This document shows positions 26,113 through 33,520 of a stretch of 47,847 nt of DNA, piece by piece (position 1 is the stretch's first letter; the number at the start of each line of letters is the position of its first letter). This stretch comes from Pseudomonadota bacterium (GTDB lineage Bacteria > Myxococcota_A > UBA796 > SXON01). Below the pieces are notes generated by a model. That model ran no database searches, was not told where the DNA came from, and saw nothing but the letters and a program-made list of their open reading frames with translations. The stretch lies in assembly GCA_030685065.1 (NCBI GenBank), contig JAUXQH010000148.1, positions 1 through 47,847 on the forward strand. The letters are read 5' to 3'. A program made the position numbers and the translations under genes.

Positions 26113-26427
26113 GGCAGACCTGGCAGACCTGGCAGACCTCGGGTTTTCGGGTAGGTCTGCCATAAACATGGGCGGATGAGGCCCGCTTTCGGGCGCTGGC
26201 AGACCTGGCAGACCTGTTCCGGCACCTACTACGGGAGCGAACGCATTTTCACGAGTCTCCGATTGTCACTGAGGCTGTGATGGAGAGGAGTGTGCGTCTC
26301 TCTCGCATGCGTGAGGGCTGTAGTAGGTCTGCCAGGTCTGCCAGCGGCTGATAGGGTGGATCCATCCTGCCGAGTTTGTGGCAGACCTCTGAAAAATGTA
26401 GGTCTGCCAAGGTCTGCCAGGTCTGCC
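26113..26427. repeat. Dyad-symmetric array of twelve 9-mers (GGCAGACCT)
   Basis: Forward copies (GGCAGACCT) are at 26113, 26122, 26131, 26198, 26207 and 26380. Reverse copies (AGGTCTGCC) are at 26153, 26325, 26334, 26400, 26410 and 26419. All are exact. Their order is three forward, one reverse, two forward, two reverse, one forward, three reverse, which is identical when read from the other strand about a centre near 26270. Two of the units form hairpins with 11-13 nt AT-containing loops. ACCTACTAC/GTAGTAGGT and ACGCAT/ATGCGT pairs (26224-26246, 26307-26328) add an inner inverted repeat. It lies between divergent genes (26023 and 26509). It is probably a shared operator or an iteron-type replication origin. 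Confidence 0.85.
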
Positions 26428-26508
26428 ATCCCGGATGCACGCCGGGGCGCGTGGACGAGCCGCTGCTGCGGAGGGGCTCGCTCGCTCCGGGCGTAATAGC
26501 ACCCGAGC

Positions 26509-27324
26509 ATGATGAAGCTCTGGGAGCCCCTCCCGGGCACGCCCGCCGACGTAGCCATCGCCCGGAAGCGGTTGCTGCCCTCGGTGGACTCGGTCGTCTC
26601 GGACGAGCGGCTGGTCGCCGCGGTGCACGCCCATCTCGCAGAGGAGCACGCGAGGCTGAACAAGCCGGGCGCCGACCCGGACGGTGAGCGCCTCTCGTTG
26701 GTGTCCGCCTTGTGGGCCGCACGCGAGGTCGCCGAGACGCTCGACCTCCAGCTCTCGTTCTTGCTGCCGCTAATCTCAGAGCGTGCGGTCGGTCAGCTTC
26801 GCGATGAGCTTCCCAACCGCTCGACCGGGCTGCTGCACACCATGTCCGAGCTCGGGCTGTCGCTCGAGTTCCTTCGGCAGGGCTACGAGATTTCCTGCGC
26901 GCACCCGTTTTGGGGCGATCGAGACGTGGACGTAGCCACTCGCAAGGATGGTGAAGTGCGTTTAGTCGAGGTCGTCAACGTGCAGGCCAGCCCTGCGCGG
27001 AACACGACCAGCGGCTTCCTGCCCTTTGGGGGCGTACCCGACCTGACGCGCCGCCTCGTGGCAAAGGTCTCGAACAAGGTGAAGAAAAAGTTCAGGTCCG
27101 CCGTCGAGGGCGGGTGGACCGACCGCGCGTGGGTCGCGGTGGATCCCTCAAAGGACCACCTCCTGTACGTGAACCTGGCGATCTTGGACAGGCACGACCC
27201 CGGCTGGCGTGACGCTGTTGCCAAGGAGCTCGCGCCGCAGTTCCCGGAGCTTGCAGGGGTCCTGTTCTACACCTACAGCGCCGGGCATCCCGTCGCCTCG
27301 GACTTGCGCTGGCACCCATGCTGA
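26509..27324 (+). CDS. hypothetical protein with a possible nuclease-like core
   Basis: The product is 271 residues from the first of two consecutive ATGs. The N-terminal half is helical. The C-terminal half includes HPFWGDRDVDVATRKDGEVRLVEVVNVQ, whose spaced acidic residues and strand-turn-strand pattern resemble a PD-(D/E)XK core. However, the usual catalytic Lys after the Glu is Asn, so it may be inactive or unrelated. Next comes KVSNKVKKKFRSAV, a basic stretch suited to nucleic acid, and DRAWVAVDPSKDHLLYVNLAIL. It is transcribed divergently from the 388-residue gene across the dyad repeat and converges with the XRE gene 12 bp downstream. The function is not known. Confidence 0.7.
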   Translation: MMKLWEPLPGTPADVAIARKRLLPSVDSVVSDERLVAAVHAHLAEEHARLNKPGADPDGERLSLVSALWAAREVAETLDLQLSFLLPLISERAVGQLRDELPNRSTGLLHTMSELGLSLEFLRQGYEISCAHPFWGDRDVDVATRKDGEVRLVEVVNVQASPARNTTSGFLPFGGVPDLTRRLVAKVSNKVKKKFRSAVEGGWTDRAWVAVDPSKDHLLYVNLAILDRHDPGWRDAVAKELAPQFPELAGVLFYTYSAGHPVASDLRWHPC

Positions 27325-27336
27325 TGCCAGCACGCC

Positions 27337-27771
27337 TCAGCGCTCCAGAATCACGAGCAGATGCCCCGTCACCGGCCGGAAGTGCCCTGGCGTGAGCGTC
27401 TGGACCGGCACCGCCGCCACGCATCTCCACCCGTCGGCGAGCGCGGCGTTCACCGCCTCCTCGAGCGCCTCGCGCGACGTGGTCGCGTCCACGCACACCG
27501 CGCGCTGCTCGCGCAAGGCCGCCGCCGAGAAGCTGACCCCAGCGCGGGCGAGCACCTCGTCGACCGGCCTCTCGTAGAGCGCCGCGAGCGCCTCGAACAC
27601 GCCCGCGGACTCGATACGGAACCGCCCGCCCGTCTCCATCCGCTGAAGCTTGGCGAACGTGATCCCGAGATGCGGCGCCGCGTGCCGGAGCGAGAGGCCC
27701 CGGCCCTCGCGGAGCTCCCGCAGGTAGGTGCCGAAGGCGGCCTTGTGCTCGCGCAGGAGTACGGGGATCAT
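27337..27771 (-). CDS. XRE-family HTH transcriptional regulator
   Basis: This 144-residue protein has an N-terminal Cro/CI-type helix-turn-helix (HKAAFGTYLRELREGRGLSLRHAAPHLGITFAKLQRMETGG, roughly residues 9-50). A C-terminal domain with LEEAVNAALADGWRCVAAVPVQ follows, perhaps an effector-binding or dimerisation part. It is the last gene of a four-gene minus-strand operon (30001 to 27337), coupled by an ATGA overlap to the gene before it. As an element regulator it is a candidate for the protein that reads the TTGCCGC or GGCAGACCT arrays, but nothing in the sequence shows which. Confidence 0.85.
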   Translation of the reverse strand: MIPVLLREHKAAFGTYLRELREGRGLSLRHAAPHLGITFAKLQRMETGGRFRIESAGVFEALAALYERPVDEVLARAGVSFSAAALREQRAVCVDATTSREALEEAVNAALADGWRCVAAVPVQTLTPGHFRPVTGHLLVILER

Positions 27772-28256
27772 CCTGCCTCCACGCCGAGCTCGCCGAAGTT
27801 GCCCAACGGGATCGCCTTCCGCATCCCCGGCCGCAGCCGCACGGCGAACTCCGTGACGGTCCCTCCGGCGCCGTTGTCCGCGTGACGAGGCCCGGCGGCC
27901 TCCCCCGCGGCGATCTCGGTGACGAGCTGCGCGCGCACGAGGTCCACCGCGGCGGGCGGGACCTGGAGCACGAGCACGCCGCGCATGTTCCAGAAGCCCA
28001 CGCCGCCGAGCAGCTTCACGGGGATCGAGAGCCCCTCACCGTCGGGGATGGCGAGCGGGAACACGTCGATGAAGCCGCCGGGGACCGAGCGCTGGAACTT
28101 CGGCGCGACCATGAGCGGCGAGAGCACCTCGGCGAGATCGACGCCGAGCAGGGCCTTGAGTCCGTCGAAGCTGAACGGCCCGATGCGAACGGCCGTGGTG
28201 GGTGCCGTGAGGTTGACCCGGAGTGCGGTCGGGTCCTTCGCGAGAGCCGGGTTCAC
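27768..28256 (-). CDS. hypothetical protein
   Basis: The product is 162 residues from a GTG that overlaps the previous stop (GTGA, 4 nt). It is a beta-rich soluble sequence with Gly-rich turns (VRIGPFSFDGLKALLGVDLAEVLSPLMVAPKF, GVGFWNMRGVLVLQVPP). No membrane segment, signal or enzyme motif is visible. It is part of the four-gene operon that begins at 30001 and ends with the XRE regulator. I do not recognise a family. The tight coupling with its neighbours suggests they act together. Confidence 0.7.
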   Translation of the reverse strand: MNPALAKDPTALRVNLTAPTTAVRIGPFSFDGLKALLGVDLAEVLSPLMVAPKFQRSVPGGFIDVFPLAIPDGEGLSIPVKLLGGVGFWNMRGVLVLQVPPAAVDLVRAQLVTEIAAGEAAGPRHADNGAGGTVTEFAVRLRPGMRKAIPLGNFGELGVEAG

Positions 28257-28822
28257 GAGTCACCTCCCTCTTCCGCCACGGGGCGGCGGGCACCGGCAGG
28301 CAGCACTTCGGGCACCACGGCGACGCTGTCACCGTTGCCGTGGTCTTCGTCCTCCACCTCGACGGCGTCGGCGAGCTCGCTGTCCTCGTCGTCCTCCTCT
28401 CCGCCGTCGTCGTTGTCGTCGTCCTCGTCGCGGTCCTCGCCGGCGCCACCGGACGCGGCGCCGGACTCGAGGAGGTCGAGCATCTCCTGCTGTCCGCGGG
28501 CGATCACCACCAGCGCCTTCTTGACGCCGGGGAGGTGGCGGAGCGCGCCGAGCGCCTTGGGATCGAGCCCGGCGAGGCCGCGTTCGATGCCCTTGAGCGT
28601 CGCGTGGATGTCGGCGAGCGCCTGCACCTGACGGAAGGTGAGGTGCGCCTGGTGGAACGCCTGCTCCTCGGGCGCCATGTCGGAGAACGCCTCCGCGGAC
28701 TCCAGCAGCGCGTCCTTGGTGCGCGCGTCAAAGCTGTCGGCGTAGAACTTGTCGATGACGTCGGCCCACTCGGGCTTCTTGTCGGGGCGGATGCGGGGCA
28801 GACGGGTAGCGGTCTCCGGCAT
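28253..28822 (-). CDS. hypothetical protein with acidic low-complexity region
   Basis: The product is 189 residues from an ATG 6 nt after AAGGAG. The N-terminal 115 residues are helical (PEWADVIDKFYADSFDARTK, LKGIERGLAGLDPKALGALRHLPGVKKALVVIARGQQEMLDLLES). Residues about 125-165 are a run of Asp/Glu with Gly and Asn (EDRDEDDDNDDGGEEDDEDSE). This resembles acidic linkers in capsid-associated or nucleic-acid-mimic proteins, but no function can be claimed. It is the second gene of the operon. Confidence 0.7.
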   Translation of the reverse strand: MPETATRLPRIRPDKKPEWADVIDKFYADSFDARTKDALLESAEAFSDMAPEEQAFHQAHLTFRQVQALADIHATLKGIERGLAGLDPKALGALRHLPGVKKALVVIARGQQEMLDLLESGAASGGAGEDRDEDDDNDDGGEEDDEDSELADAVEVEDEDHGNGDSVAVVPEVLPAGARRPVAEEGGDS

Positions 28823-28855
28823 GGGAGTCTCCTTGGTGTGATCGTTCGGGGGGGA

Positions 28856-30001
28856 TCAGGCCGCCTTGGGCTCATCCTTCGGCGGCGTGTTGGCAGGGGG
28901 CGGGGAGTTGGCGGCGTCGGCCGACTTCGCGGCGAGCATGAGCAGCTCGGCGAGCTCCTTCCGCGTCTTCTCGTCGCGGAGCATCCGGCGGACCTCGGGG
29001 GCCTTCAGCGCGTCCGCGAGCTCGGGGGAAGCGGTGACGATGTCGGCAAGCTCCACGAGCTCCGGGGCCATGCCGAACTTCGCGGCAGCGACGGCGCGAC
29101 CGAGGCCGCCCATCTCCGCGATGAACTGCTTGCCGAGCTCCTCGCGGACGCGGGCGCCCTGGGCCTCCTCCTTCTGCTCGTTGTCCGCGCTGGCGACGCC
29201 GACGCGCAACGTGATGAGCTGGCCCATCAGATCCTCGAGCACCTTCTGGTTGCGGAGGATCTGGGTGTTGTGCGTGCCGAGCGCCGTGTTCTGGAGGCGC
29301 GTGAGGGTGCCGAAGCCTTCCTGGTACAGGTGGAGCAGCTGCTCGAAGCCGCCCCCGAGAGCCTTCCAGACGCGCCCCTCCGGGATCGCGTCGAGCATCA
29401 GCATGGCGAGCGCGGCCTCCGGAGCGACGCGGACCTGCGGGACGACCGTGGTCCCGGCCGGCAGGCTCGCGGCGCCCGGCGCCGTCATCGCAAACCCCGC
29501 CGGGGCGGGCACGAGCGCGGGCGGCTTCCGCTCGACGGGCTCGTCCTGGTCGGGGTCGTCGTCCATCCAGTCGGGGTTCTCGCAGGAAAACCGCGTGCAG
29601 TAGAGGAGCTTGTCGCCCTTGGGGCTCCACACCGAGAGCTTGAACTTGCAGCGCTTCAGGCTGTTCATGTTCTCGCCCGCCGTCTCGCGGACCCATCGGA
29701 AGGCGGCGTTCGCGAGGTCGACGGGGGTCGGGTCGTCGATCGCGGCGCCGAGGCCGGCCGGCTCGTCCTGCTCGTCCCTCTCGTCGTCGTCGAGCTGCCC
29801 CGCTTCGGGGAACTCCTCCGGCGGAGGCTCCTCGGGCTGGAGGTAGACGTGAAGGTCTGTAGGCGTGAAGTCCAGACGCCCCAGCTTCTCGGTGTTGTGC
29901 CGGCCAACCACCTCGGCGAGGATCAGGTAGCCAATGTCCTCGGCGTGCTGGGCGAGGCGCTTCTGTACGGGATCGAGGTCATGGAAGATGTAGGCGCGCA
30001 T
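28856..30001 (-). CDS. hypothetical protein, alpha-helical C-terminus
   Basis: The product is 381 residues from an ATG just before the TTGCCGC array. The N-terminal 140 residues are mixed alpha/beta with an acidic Pro/Glu/Asp patch (QPEEPPPEEFPEAGQLDDDERDEQDEP). The central part contains NMNSLKRCKFKLSVWSPKGDK. The C-terminal 180 residues are nearly all helical, with a QQ/EL-rich segment (HLYQEGFGTLTRLQNTALGTHNTQILRNQKVLEDLMGQL) that could be a coiled coil. No signal or membrane segment is visible. It leads the operon ending in the XRE gene and is divergent from the particle-like gene block. I do not recognise a family. Confidence 0.7.
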   Translation of the reverse strand: MRAYIFHDLDPVQKRLAQHAEDIGYLILAEVVGRHNTEKLGRLDFTPTDLHVYLQPEEPPPEEFPEAGQLDDDERDEQDEPAGLGAAIDDPTPVDLANAAFRWVRETAGENMNSLKRCKFKLSVWSPKGDKLLYCTRFSCENPDWMDDDPDQDEPVERKPPALVPAPAGFAMTAPGAASLPAGTTVVPQVRVAPEAALAMLMLDAIPEGRVWKALGGGFEQLLHLYQEGFGTLTRLQNTALGTHNTQILRNQKVLEDLMGQLITLRVGVASADNEQKEEAQGARVREELGKQFIAEMGGLGRAVAAAKFGMAPELVELADIVTASPELADALKAPEVRRMLRDEKTRKELAELLMLAAKSADAANSPPPANTPPKDEPKAA

Positions 30002-30085
30002 CGATTAGGTTCCGTTGTCATCGTAGGCAGTTGACGACGCACCCATAAAGTATCGTCGAGCATCAGTCTTGACGGTGAAAACAAC

Positions 30086-30321
30086 TTGCCGCCACTTGCC
30101 GCGCGTCGGTTGCCGCCCTTGCCGCCGTTGGTTTCCGCGCTGGCCGCGACCCCGTCGGCCCTTGCCGCGGGCCCTTTTCGCGCTGGCCGCGGAGCCGTTT
30201 CGGCTTGCCGCGACCCCACCGAGGCGGTTGCCGCGCTGACCGCGGACGCCCGGCCCGGTTGCCGCCGTGCGCCCCGCACTTGCCGCCGTCGCCGTCGCCT
30301 CCGTGCGGCAAGCGGCGGCAA
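30086..30321. repeat. TTGCCGC array in divergent promoter region
   Basis: Between the genes at 30001 (minus) and 30440 (plus) there are nine exact TTGCCGC heptamers, starting at 30086, 30096, 30110, 30119, 30162, 30205, 30228, 30259 and 30280. Two inverted GCGGCAA copies are at 30305 and 30315. Variants TGGCCGC (30142, 30184), TTTCCGC (30132) and TGACCGC (30237) fill some gaps. Much of the right half keeps a spacing of about 21 bp, two helical turns. Such phased arrays bind one protein on one face of DNA, as operators, iterons or partition sites do. Nothing else is seen in this 438-bp gap. Confidence 0.75.
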
Positions 30322-30439
30322 GTGAAACGCCCTTCCGGGCTTCACTATCGCCCTCATAGTCATCCGTGTCGGCCGGAATCCCCGGCCTCTCCTCTCCCGA
30401 CCGGCCCGCCGGTCACCCACCCCCGCAAGGAAGACACCG

Positions 30440-31051
30440 ATGAGTACCGCCCTGAGCAAGGCCGTCGCAGGCGAGAAGGTTCCCGACAGCAAGAAGACCG
30501 GCGTGCTGAACGAGGCGCTGGACAAGGTCAAGAGCCTCGGCGGGCGCCTCTCCCGCGCCAAGGAGATGTCCGAGAGCATCGCCGACGCCGTGATCGCGAC
30601 GGCGGAGACGCAGGGTACCGTGTTCGCGGCGTCCTTCGCGGAGGGGTACCTCGGCGAGGAGAAGATGGACCTCGGCCCGGTCGATCTCCGGCTCGGCGGC
30701 GGCCTGATCGTGGGCGGCTACGGCCTGTACCAGTCGATGTCGGGCAAGGGCGGCAGCCACGCGCTCGCCATCGGTAACGGTCTCCTCGCGACCGGCATCG
30801 GGCGCATCGGTCGCCACGCGGGCAAGGCGCTCGCGGACAAGAAGAACGCCCCCGCGACCCCGCCCGCGCAGGCCCCGGCCCCGGCCCCGGCCGCCGCGCC
30901 CGCACCCGCCCCTGCGCAGCTCAAGGGCGACGACATCGGCGAGATCGCCCGGATGGTCCGAATGAGCCCCGGCACCGAGGGCGAGGCCGTCGAGGGCCGC
31001 CGTCGCCGCGAGGGCGGGCGCTCCGAGCGCTTCATCCGCGAACGTCGCTGA
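30440..31051 (+). CDS. hypothetical protein with Gly-rich hydrophobic segment; first gene of particle-like operon
   Basis: The product is 203 residues with a good ribosome-binding site (AAGGAAG). The N-terminal 60 residues are helical and charged (SLGGRLSRAKEMSESIADAVIATAE). Then comes a Gly/Ala-rich, moderately hydrophobic stretch (LRLGGGLIVGGYGLYQSM and HALAIGNGLLATGIGRIG) that could cross or line a membrane. A Pro/Ala-rich linker and a very basic C-terminus (RRRREGGRSERFIRERR) follow. A Pro/Ala linker with an Arg-rich tail is common in nucleic-acid-binding virion proteins. No homology is claimed. It is the first of nine plus-strand genes ending at 36696. Confidence 0.75.
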   Translation: MSTALSKAVAGEKVPDSKKTGVLNEALDKVKSLGGRLSRAKEMSESIADAVIATAETQGTVFAASFAEGYLGEEKMDLGPVDLRLGGGLIVGGYGLYQSMSGKGGSHALAIGNGLLATGIGRIGRHAGKALADKKNAPATPPAQAPAPAPAAAPAPAPAQLKGDDIGEIARMVRMSPGTEGEAVEGRRRREGGRSERFIRERR

Positions 31052-31121
31052 TTCACAACGTCCACCCTACCACTTCCACCACTCCACTCTGCACCGCTTC
31101 CCCAACCAAAGGACAACTCCG

Positions 31122-31835
31122 ATGACCACGGCATCTCTCTGGGCCCTCGTGACCTTCACCGCTGCCGGCGAATGCCTCGTCGACCGCACCTCCCTCCGCG
31201 CGTCCCTCCAGGGCTTCGATGGCGACCCCTCGTTCGGCGCCGACGACTTCGGTGACGACGACTTCGGCGACGACGACCTCGGCGACGACGACCTGGGCGA
31301 CGACCTGGGCGACGACGACCTGGGCGACGACGACCTCGGGGACGATGACCTCGGGGACGACGACCTCGGGGACGAGATCGGGCTGACGCCGAAGCAGCGC
31401 CGGGCCCGCCGCGTGAAGCGCCGCCAGAACCGCCTCGCTCGGAAGAACAAGCGTCTGCAGGGCCGTCTCAAGAAGGCTCGCAAGGGGAAGATCGTGGAGC
31501 GCAACGTCACCGTCACCGGCACCGTCGCCACCGCCGTCGGGCAGTCGATGAGCGTGACGCTCACCCCGCGCACGAGCCTCCACCTGTCGAAGATCTTCGC
31601 CACGGGCGACACCGCCGCGACGATCAACACCATCATCTCGGGCGACGACCCGGTGGTGCTCGACAACCTCGACGCGGCGCTGATCTCGCCCACCGCGTAC
31701 CACGGGCCGTCGTTCGGTGGCCGCATCCTCCGGGCCGGCGTGCCGGTCACGATCAACTACACCGCGGGTTCGACCACGACTGCCCTGAAGCTCAGCTTCT
31801 ACGGCAAGGCGCGGGTCAAGACCCAGCGCTGCTGA
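31122..31835 (+). CDS. protein with (F/L)GDDD repeat, basic segment and beta-rich C-terminal domain
   Basis: The product is 237 residues with an AAAGGAC ribosome-binding site. Residues 43-84 are tandem acidic 5-residue units, mostly LGDDD with two FGDDD. Residues 91-122 are strongly basic (KQRRARRVKRRQNRLARKNK...). Residues about 125-231 look like a compact beta-sandwich (NVTVTGTVATAVGQSMSVTLTP, SFGGRILRAGVPVTINYTAG). The adjacent acidic and basic blocks could pair intramolecularly or bind DNA. No family is recognised. A beta-sandwich after a nucleic-acid-binding arm is reminiscent of small capsid proteins, but that is an inference from shape alone. Confidence 0.78.
   Translation: MTTASLWALVTFTAAGECLVDRTSLRASLQGFDGDPSFGADDFGDDDFGDDDLGDDDLGDDLGDDDLGDDDLGDDDLGDDDLGDEIGLTPKQRRARRVKRRQNRLARKNKRLQGRLKKARKGKIVERNVTVTGTVATAVGQSMSVTLTPRTSLHLSKIFATGDTAATINTIISGDDPVVLDNLDAALISPTAYHGPSFGGRILRAGVPVTINYTAGSTTTALKLSFYGKARVKTQRC
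31248..31373 (+). repeat. 15-bp coding tandem repeat (acidic pentapeptide units)
   Basis: The tandem unit is close to GGCGACGACGACCTS, with one 12-bp unit, giving about nine pentapeptide copies inside the 237-residue gene. The units at the 3' end share GGGGACGACGACCTC while earlier ones share GGCGACGACGACCTG. This suggests stepwise duplication, so copy number may vary between strains. Confidence 0.8.
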
Positions 31836-31852
31836 TCGGGCGGGGGTGAGCC

Positions 31853-32491
31853 GTGGGCGCCTGCAAACTCTCTCGCCGTTCCGGTGCCGCGAAGCTCCCC
31901 GCTTCGACGGTGGCCGGTGCGGCGGGCGCAGAGGTGGAGGTGCTCACGGCCCAGTCCGTCGGTGCCGGCGACGGAGACTGGCGCATCATCGACCTCTGGT
32001 CCGACGAGGGCTCGCCCTGGGAAGCACGCCTCGTTTGGTCGGGCGGCGGGGGTGCGCAGCGTACGGCCAGGCTCAACGTCCCCAATTGCACCCGTGTGTG
32101 CGTCCACGCCACCATGCTCCAGGTGTTCGGCTCCAACCTGTCGACCGCGACGGGGATCCAGGGTCGAGCCGCCATCGCGGACGGCCAATGTGACACCGAA
32201 AACCAGTGGACCGTCCGCGGGGACAGCTCGCAGGAGATCGGGGGCGGGGGCGGGAACGTGGACGTCAAGCCGCCGCCGTGGGGGAAGTTCGTCCGCCTCG
32301 AGCTCTCCGACAACACGCTCCTCCCCACGTCGTTCGTCGAGCTCCGCGACGTGAACAACACCGCCCGCGGCCGGTACGCCGGCAACGGGCAGCCCGCTCC
32401 GGGCGCCCCCGTCGGTGACGCCGCCACCGTCCGCCTGGTCCTCCCGGCGGGGACCTACGCCTACCGCCTCGTCTTCCTTCTCCACCTCTGA
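31853..32491 (+). CDS. hypothetical beta-rich protein
   Basis: The product is 212 residues from a GTG 18 bp after the preceding stop; the ribosome-binding site is modest. The sequence is beta-rich throughout, with Ser/Thr/Gly turns and hydrophobic strands (EVEVLTAQSVGAGDGDWRIIDL, WEARLVWSGG, RTARLNVPNCTRVCVHATML, FVRLELSDN, VRLVLPAGTYAYRLVFLLHL), and has no long helix or membrane segment. This profile fits a jelly-roll or other beta-sandwich structural protein. I recognise no family. Its place among other small beta-rich genes in one operon supports a structural role. Confidence 0.7.
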   Translation: MGACKLSRRSGAAKLPASTVAGAAGAEVEVLTAQSVGAGDGDWRIIDLWSDEGSPWEARLVWSGGGGAQRTARLNVPNCTRVCVHATMLQVFGSNLSTATGIQGRAAIADGQCDTENQWTVRGDSSQEIGGGGGNVDVKPPPWGKFVRLELSDNTLLPTSFVELRDVNNTARGRYAGNGQPAPGAPVGDAATVRLVLPAGTYAYRLVFLLHL

Positions 32492-32509
32492 TTCCCGAGG
32501 ACCGCCGCC

Positions 32510-32926
32510 ATGAAGTGCTACGCAAACCTGGTCACGACCAAGCTCCTGAACATCCTGTCCACCGCGGCGGTCATCGTGACGACCAACGGGACCGGCTACC
32601 GCGTCCTGCCCGCGCAGGTCGACCCGCAGACCGACGATGCGCAGGACTTCCGGTTCGTCACGTCGCTGACGTTCTCCGGCGGCGCCACCTCGCCGACCGC
32701 CCAGATCTTCATCCAGGGCTCGGTGGACGGCGTCGTCTGGATGGACCTCGCGAGCGGGGCCAGCCGTACCGGCGCGGGCACGTACTCGGAGGTCATCGAG
32801 GCGAACAACGTGGCGCTCCTGCCCTGGGTCCGGGCGCGCCTCGTGCTCACCGGCGGCACCAACCCCACCGTCTACGCCTCGGTGGACGTCGTCAGCAACG
32901 GCCCATTCCAGCTCGCCACCTCCTGA
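32510..32926 (+). CDS. small beta-sandwich-like protein
   Basis: The product is 138 residues with a ribosome-binding GAGG. It is predicted to be nearly all beta: MKCYANLVTTKLLNILSTAAVIVTTNGTGYRVLPA, FVTSLTFSGGATSPTAQIFIQGSVDGVVWMDLASG, VRARLVLTGGTNPTVYASVDVVSNG. There is no signal peptide or membrane segment. The repeated S/TGG turn pattern suggests a discoidin- or jelly-roll-like fold. It comes 19 bp after the 212-residue gene and is followed by the transglutaminase-like gene. Function unknown; structural role inferred from context. Confidence 0.72.
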   Translation: MKCYANLVTTKLLNILSTAAVIVTTNGTGYRVLPAQVDPQTDDAQDFRFVTSLTFSGGATSPTAQIFIQGSVDGVVWMDLASGASRTGAGTYSEVIEANNVALLPWVRARLVLTGGTNPTVYASVDVVSNGPFQLATS

Positions 32927-32941
32927 TCCACGGACACCCTC

Positions 32942-33520
32942 GTGAACATCACGGTCGCCCTCACCTTCAACGAACGCGACGCGGTCAGCCTCCTCAACTG
33001 GCTGGCCCGTTGCAACGCGCGCCTGCTCCGCGAGCGGCCGTCGCTGCCGCTCCTGTACGCGACGAGCGTGCGGTACGGACGGGAGGAGGAGGAGACCTGG
33101 TCCGACTTCATCCAGCTCCTCGCGCAGGGGTGGGAGGACTGTGACGCCCTCGCAGCCGCGCGCGCTGGCGAGCTCCTCGCCCGCGGCTGGCGTGCGCTCT
33201 CCCCGAACGACCCCGGCTACGCGCAGGCGAAGGCGCTCGGCCTCACCTCGATCCCCGCCGAGGTCGCGCTCACGACGCAGGTGCGCGAGGGCGGCCACGG
33301 GCTCTACCACTGCGTCGTCCGGTACGTCGTCCACGGCACCGCCTGGTTCGACGACCCCTCCGCGCGCCTCGGGATGCTCGACGAGCGCCTCGACGGCCGC
33401 CAGTGCCACGAGCGCATCGTCACGCGCGTCCGCCTCGCCGGCATCCGCCGCGACCCCGCGCGCGCCCGCCGTTCCAACCGTCCCACCCACTCGCGCCGCT
33501 CCCGGCGCCGGGAGTCCTGA
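32942..33520 (+). CDS. transglutaminase-like cysteine protease candidate
   Basis: The product is 192 residues from a GTG with weak upstream GGA. The conserved-looking core is WEDCDALAAARAGELLARG (candidate nucleophile Cys 67), then LYHCVVRYV (His 123) and WFDDPSARLGM (Asp 137/138). A Cys-His-Asp order with an aromatic before the Cys and a DPS motif is what transglutaminase-fold/papain-like hydrolases show. Phages and mobile elements use such enzymes as peptidases in maturation or defence. The rest is helical, with an Arg-rich tail (RARRSNRPTHSRRSRRRES). Activity is inferred, not proven. Confidence 0.65.
   Translation: MNITVALTFNERDAVSLLNWLARCNARLLRERPSLPLLYATSVRYGREEEETWSDFIQLLAQGWEDCDALAAARAGELLARGWRALSPNDPGYAQAKALGLTSIPAEVALTTQVREGGHGLYHCVVRYVVHGTAWFDDPSARLGMLDERLDGRQCHERIVTRVRLAGIRRDPARARRSNRPTHSRRSRRRES

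Noticed and set aside
26113..26427. CRISPR array or tRNA-like structure.
   Set aside because: Repeats are 9 bp, in both orientations and often directly tandem, so there are no spacers. No cloverleaf can be drawn.
28223..30034. A 603-residue plus-strand frame across the 28-30 kb region.
   Set aside because: It has no ribosome-binding site or motif and lies opposite four coupled minus-strand genes with ATGA/GTGA overlaps.
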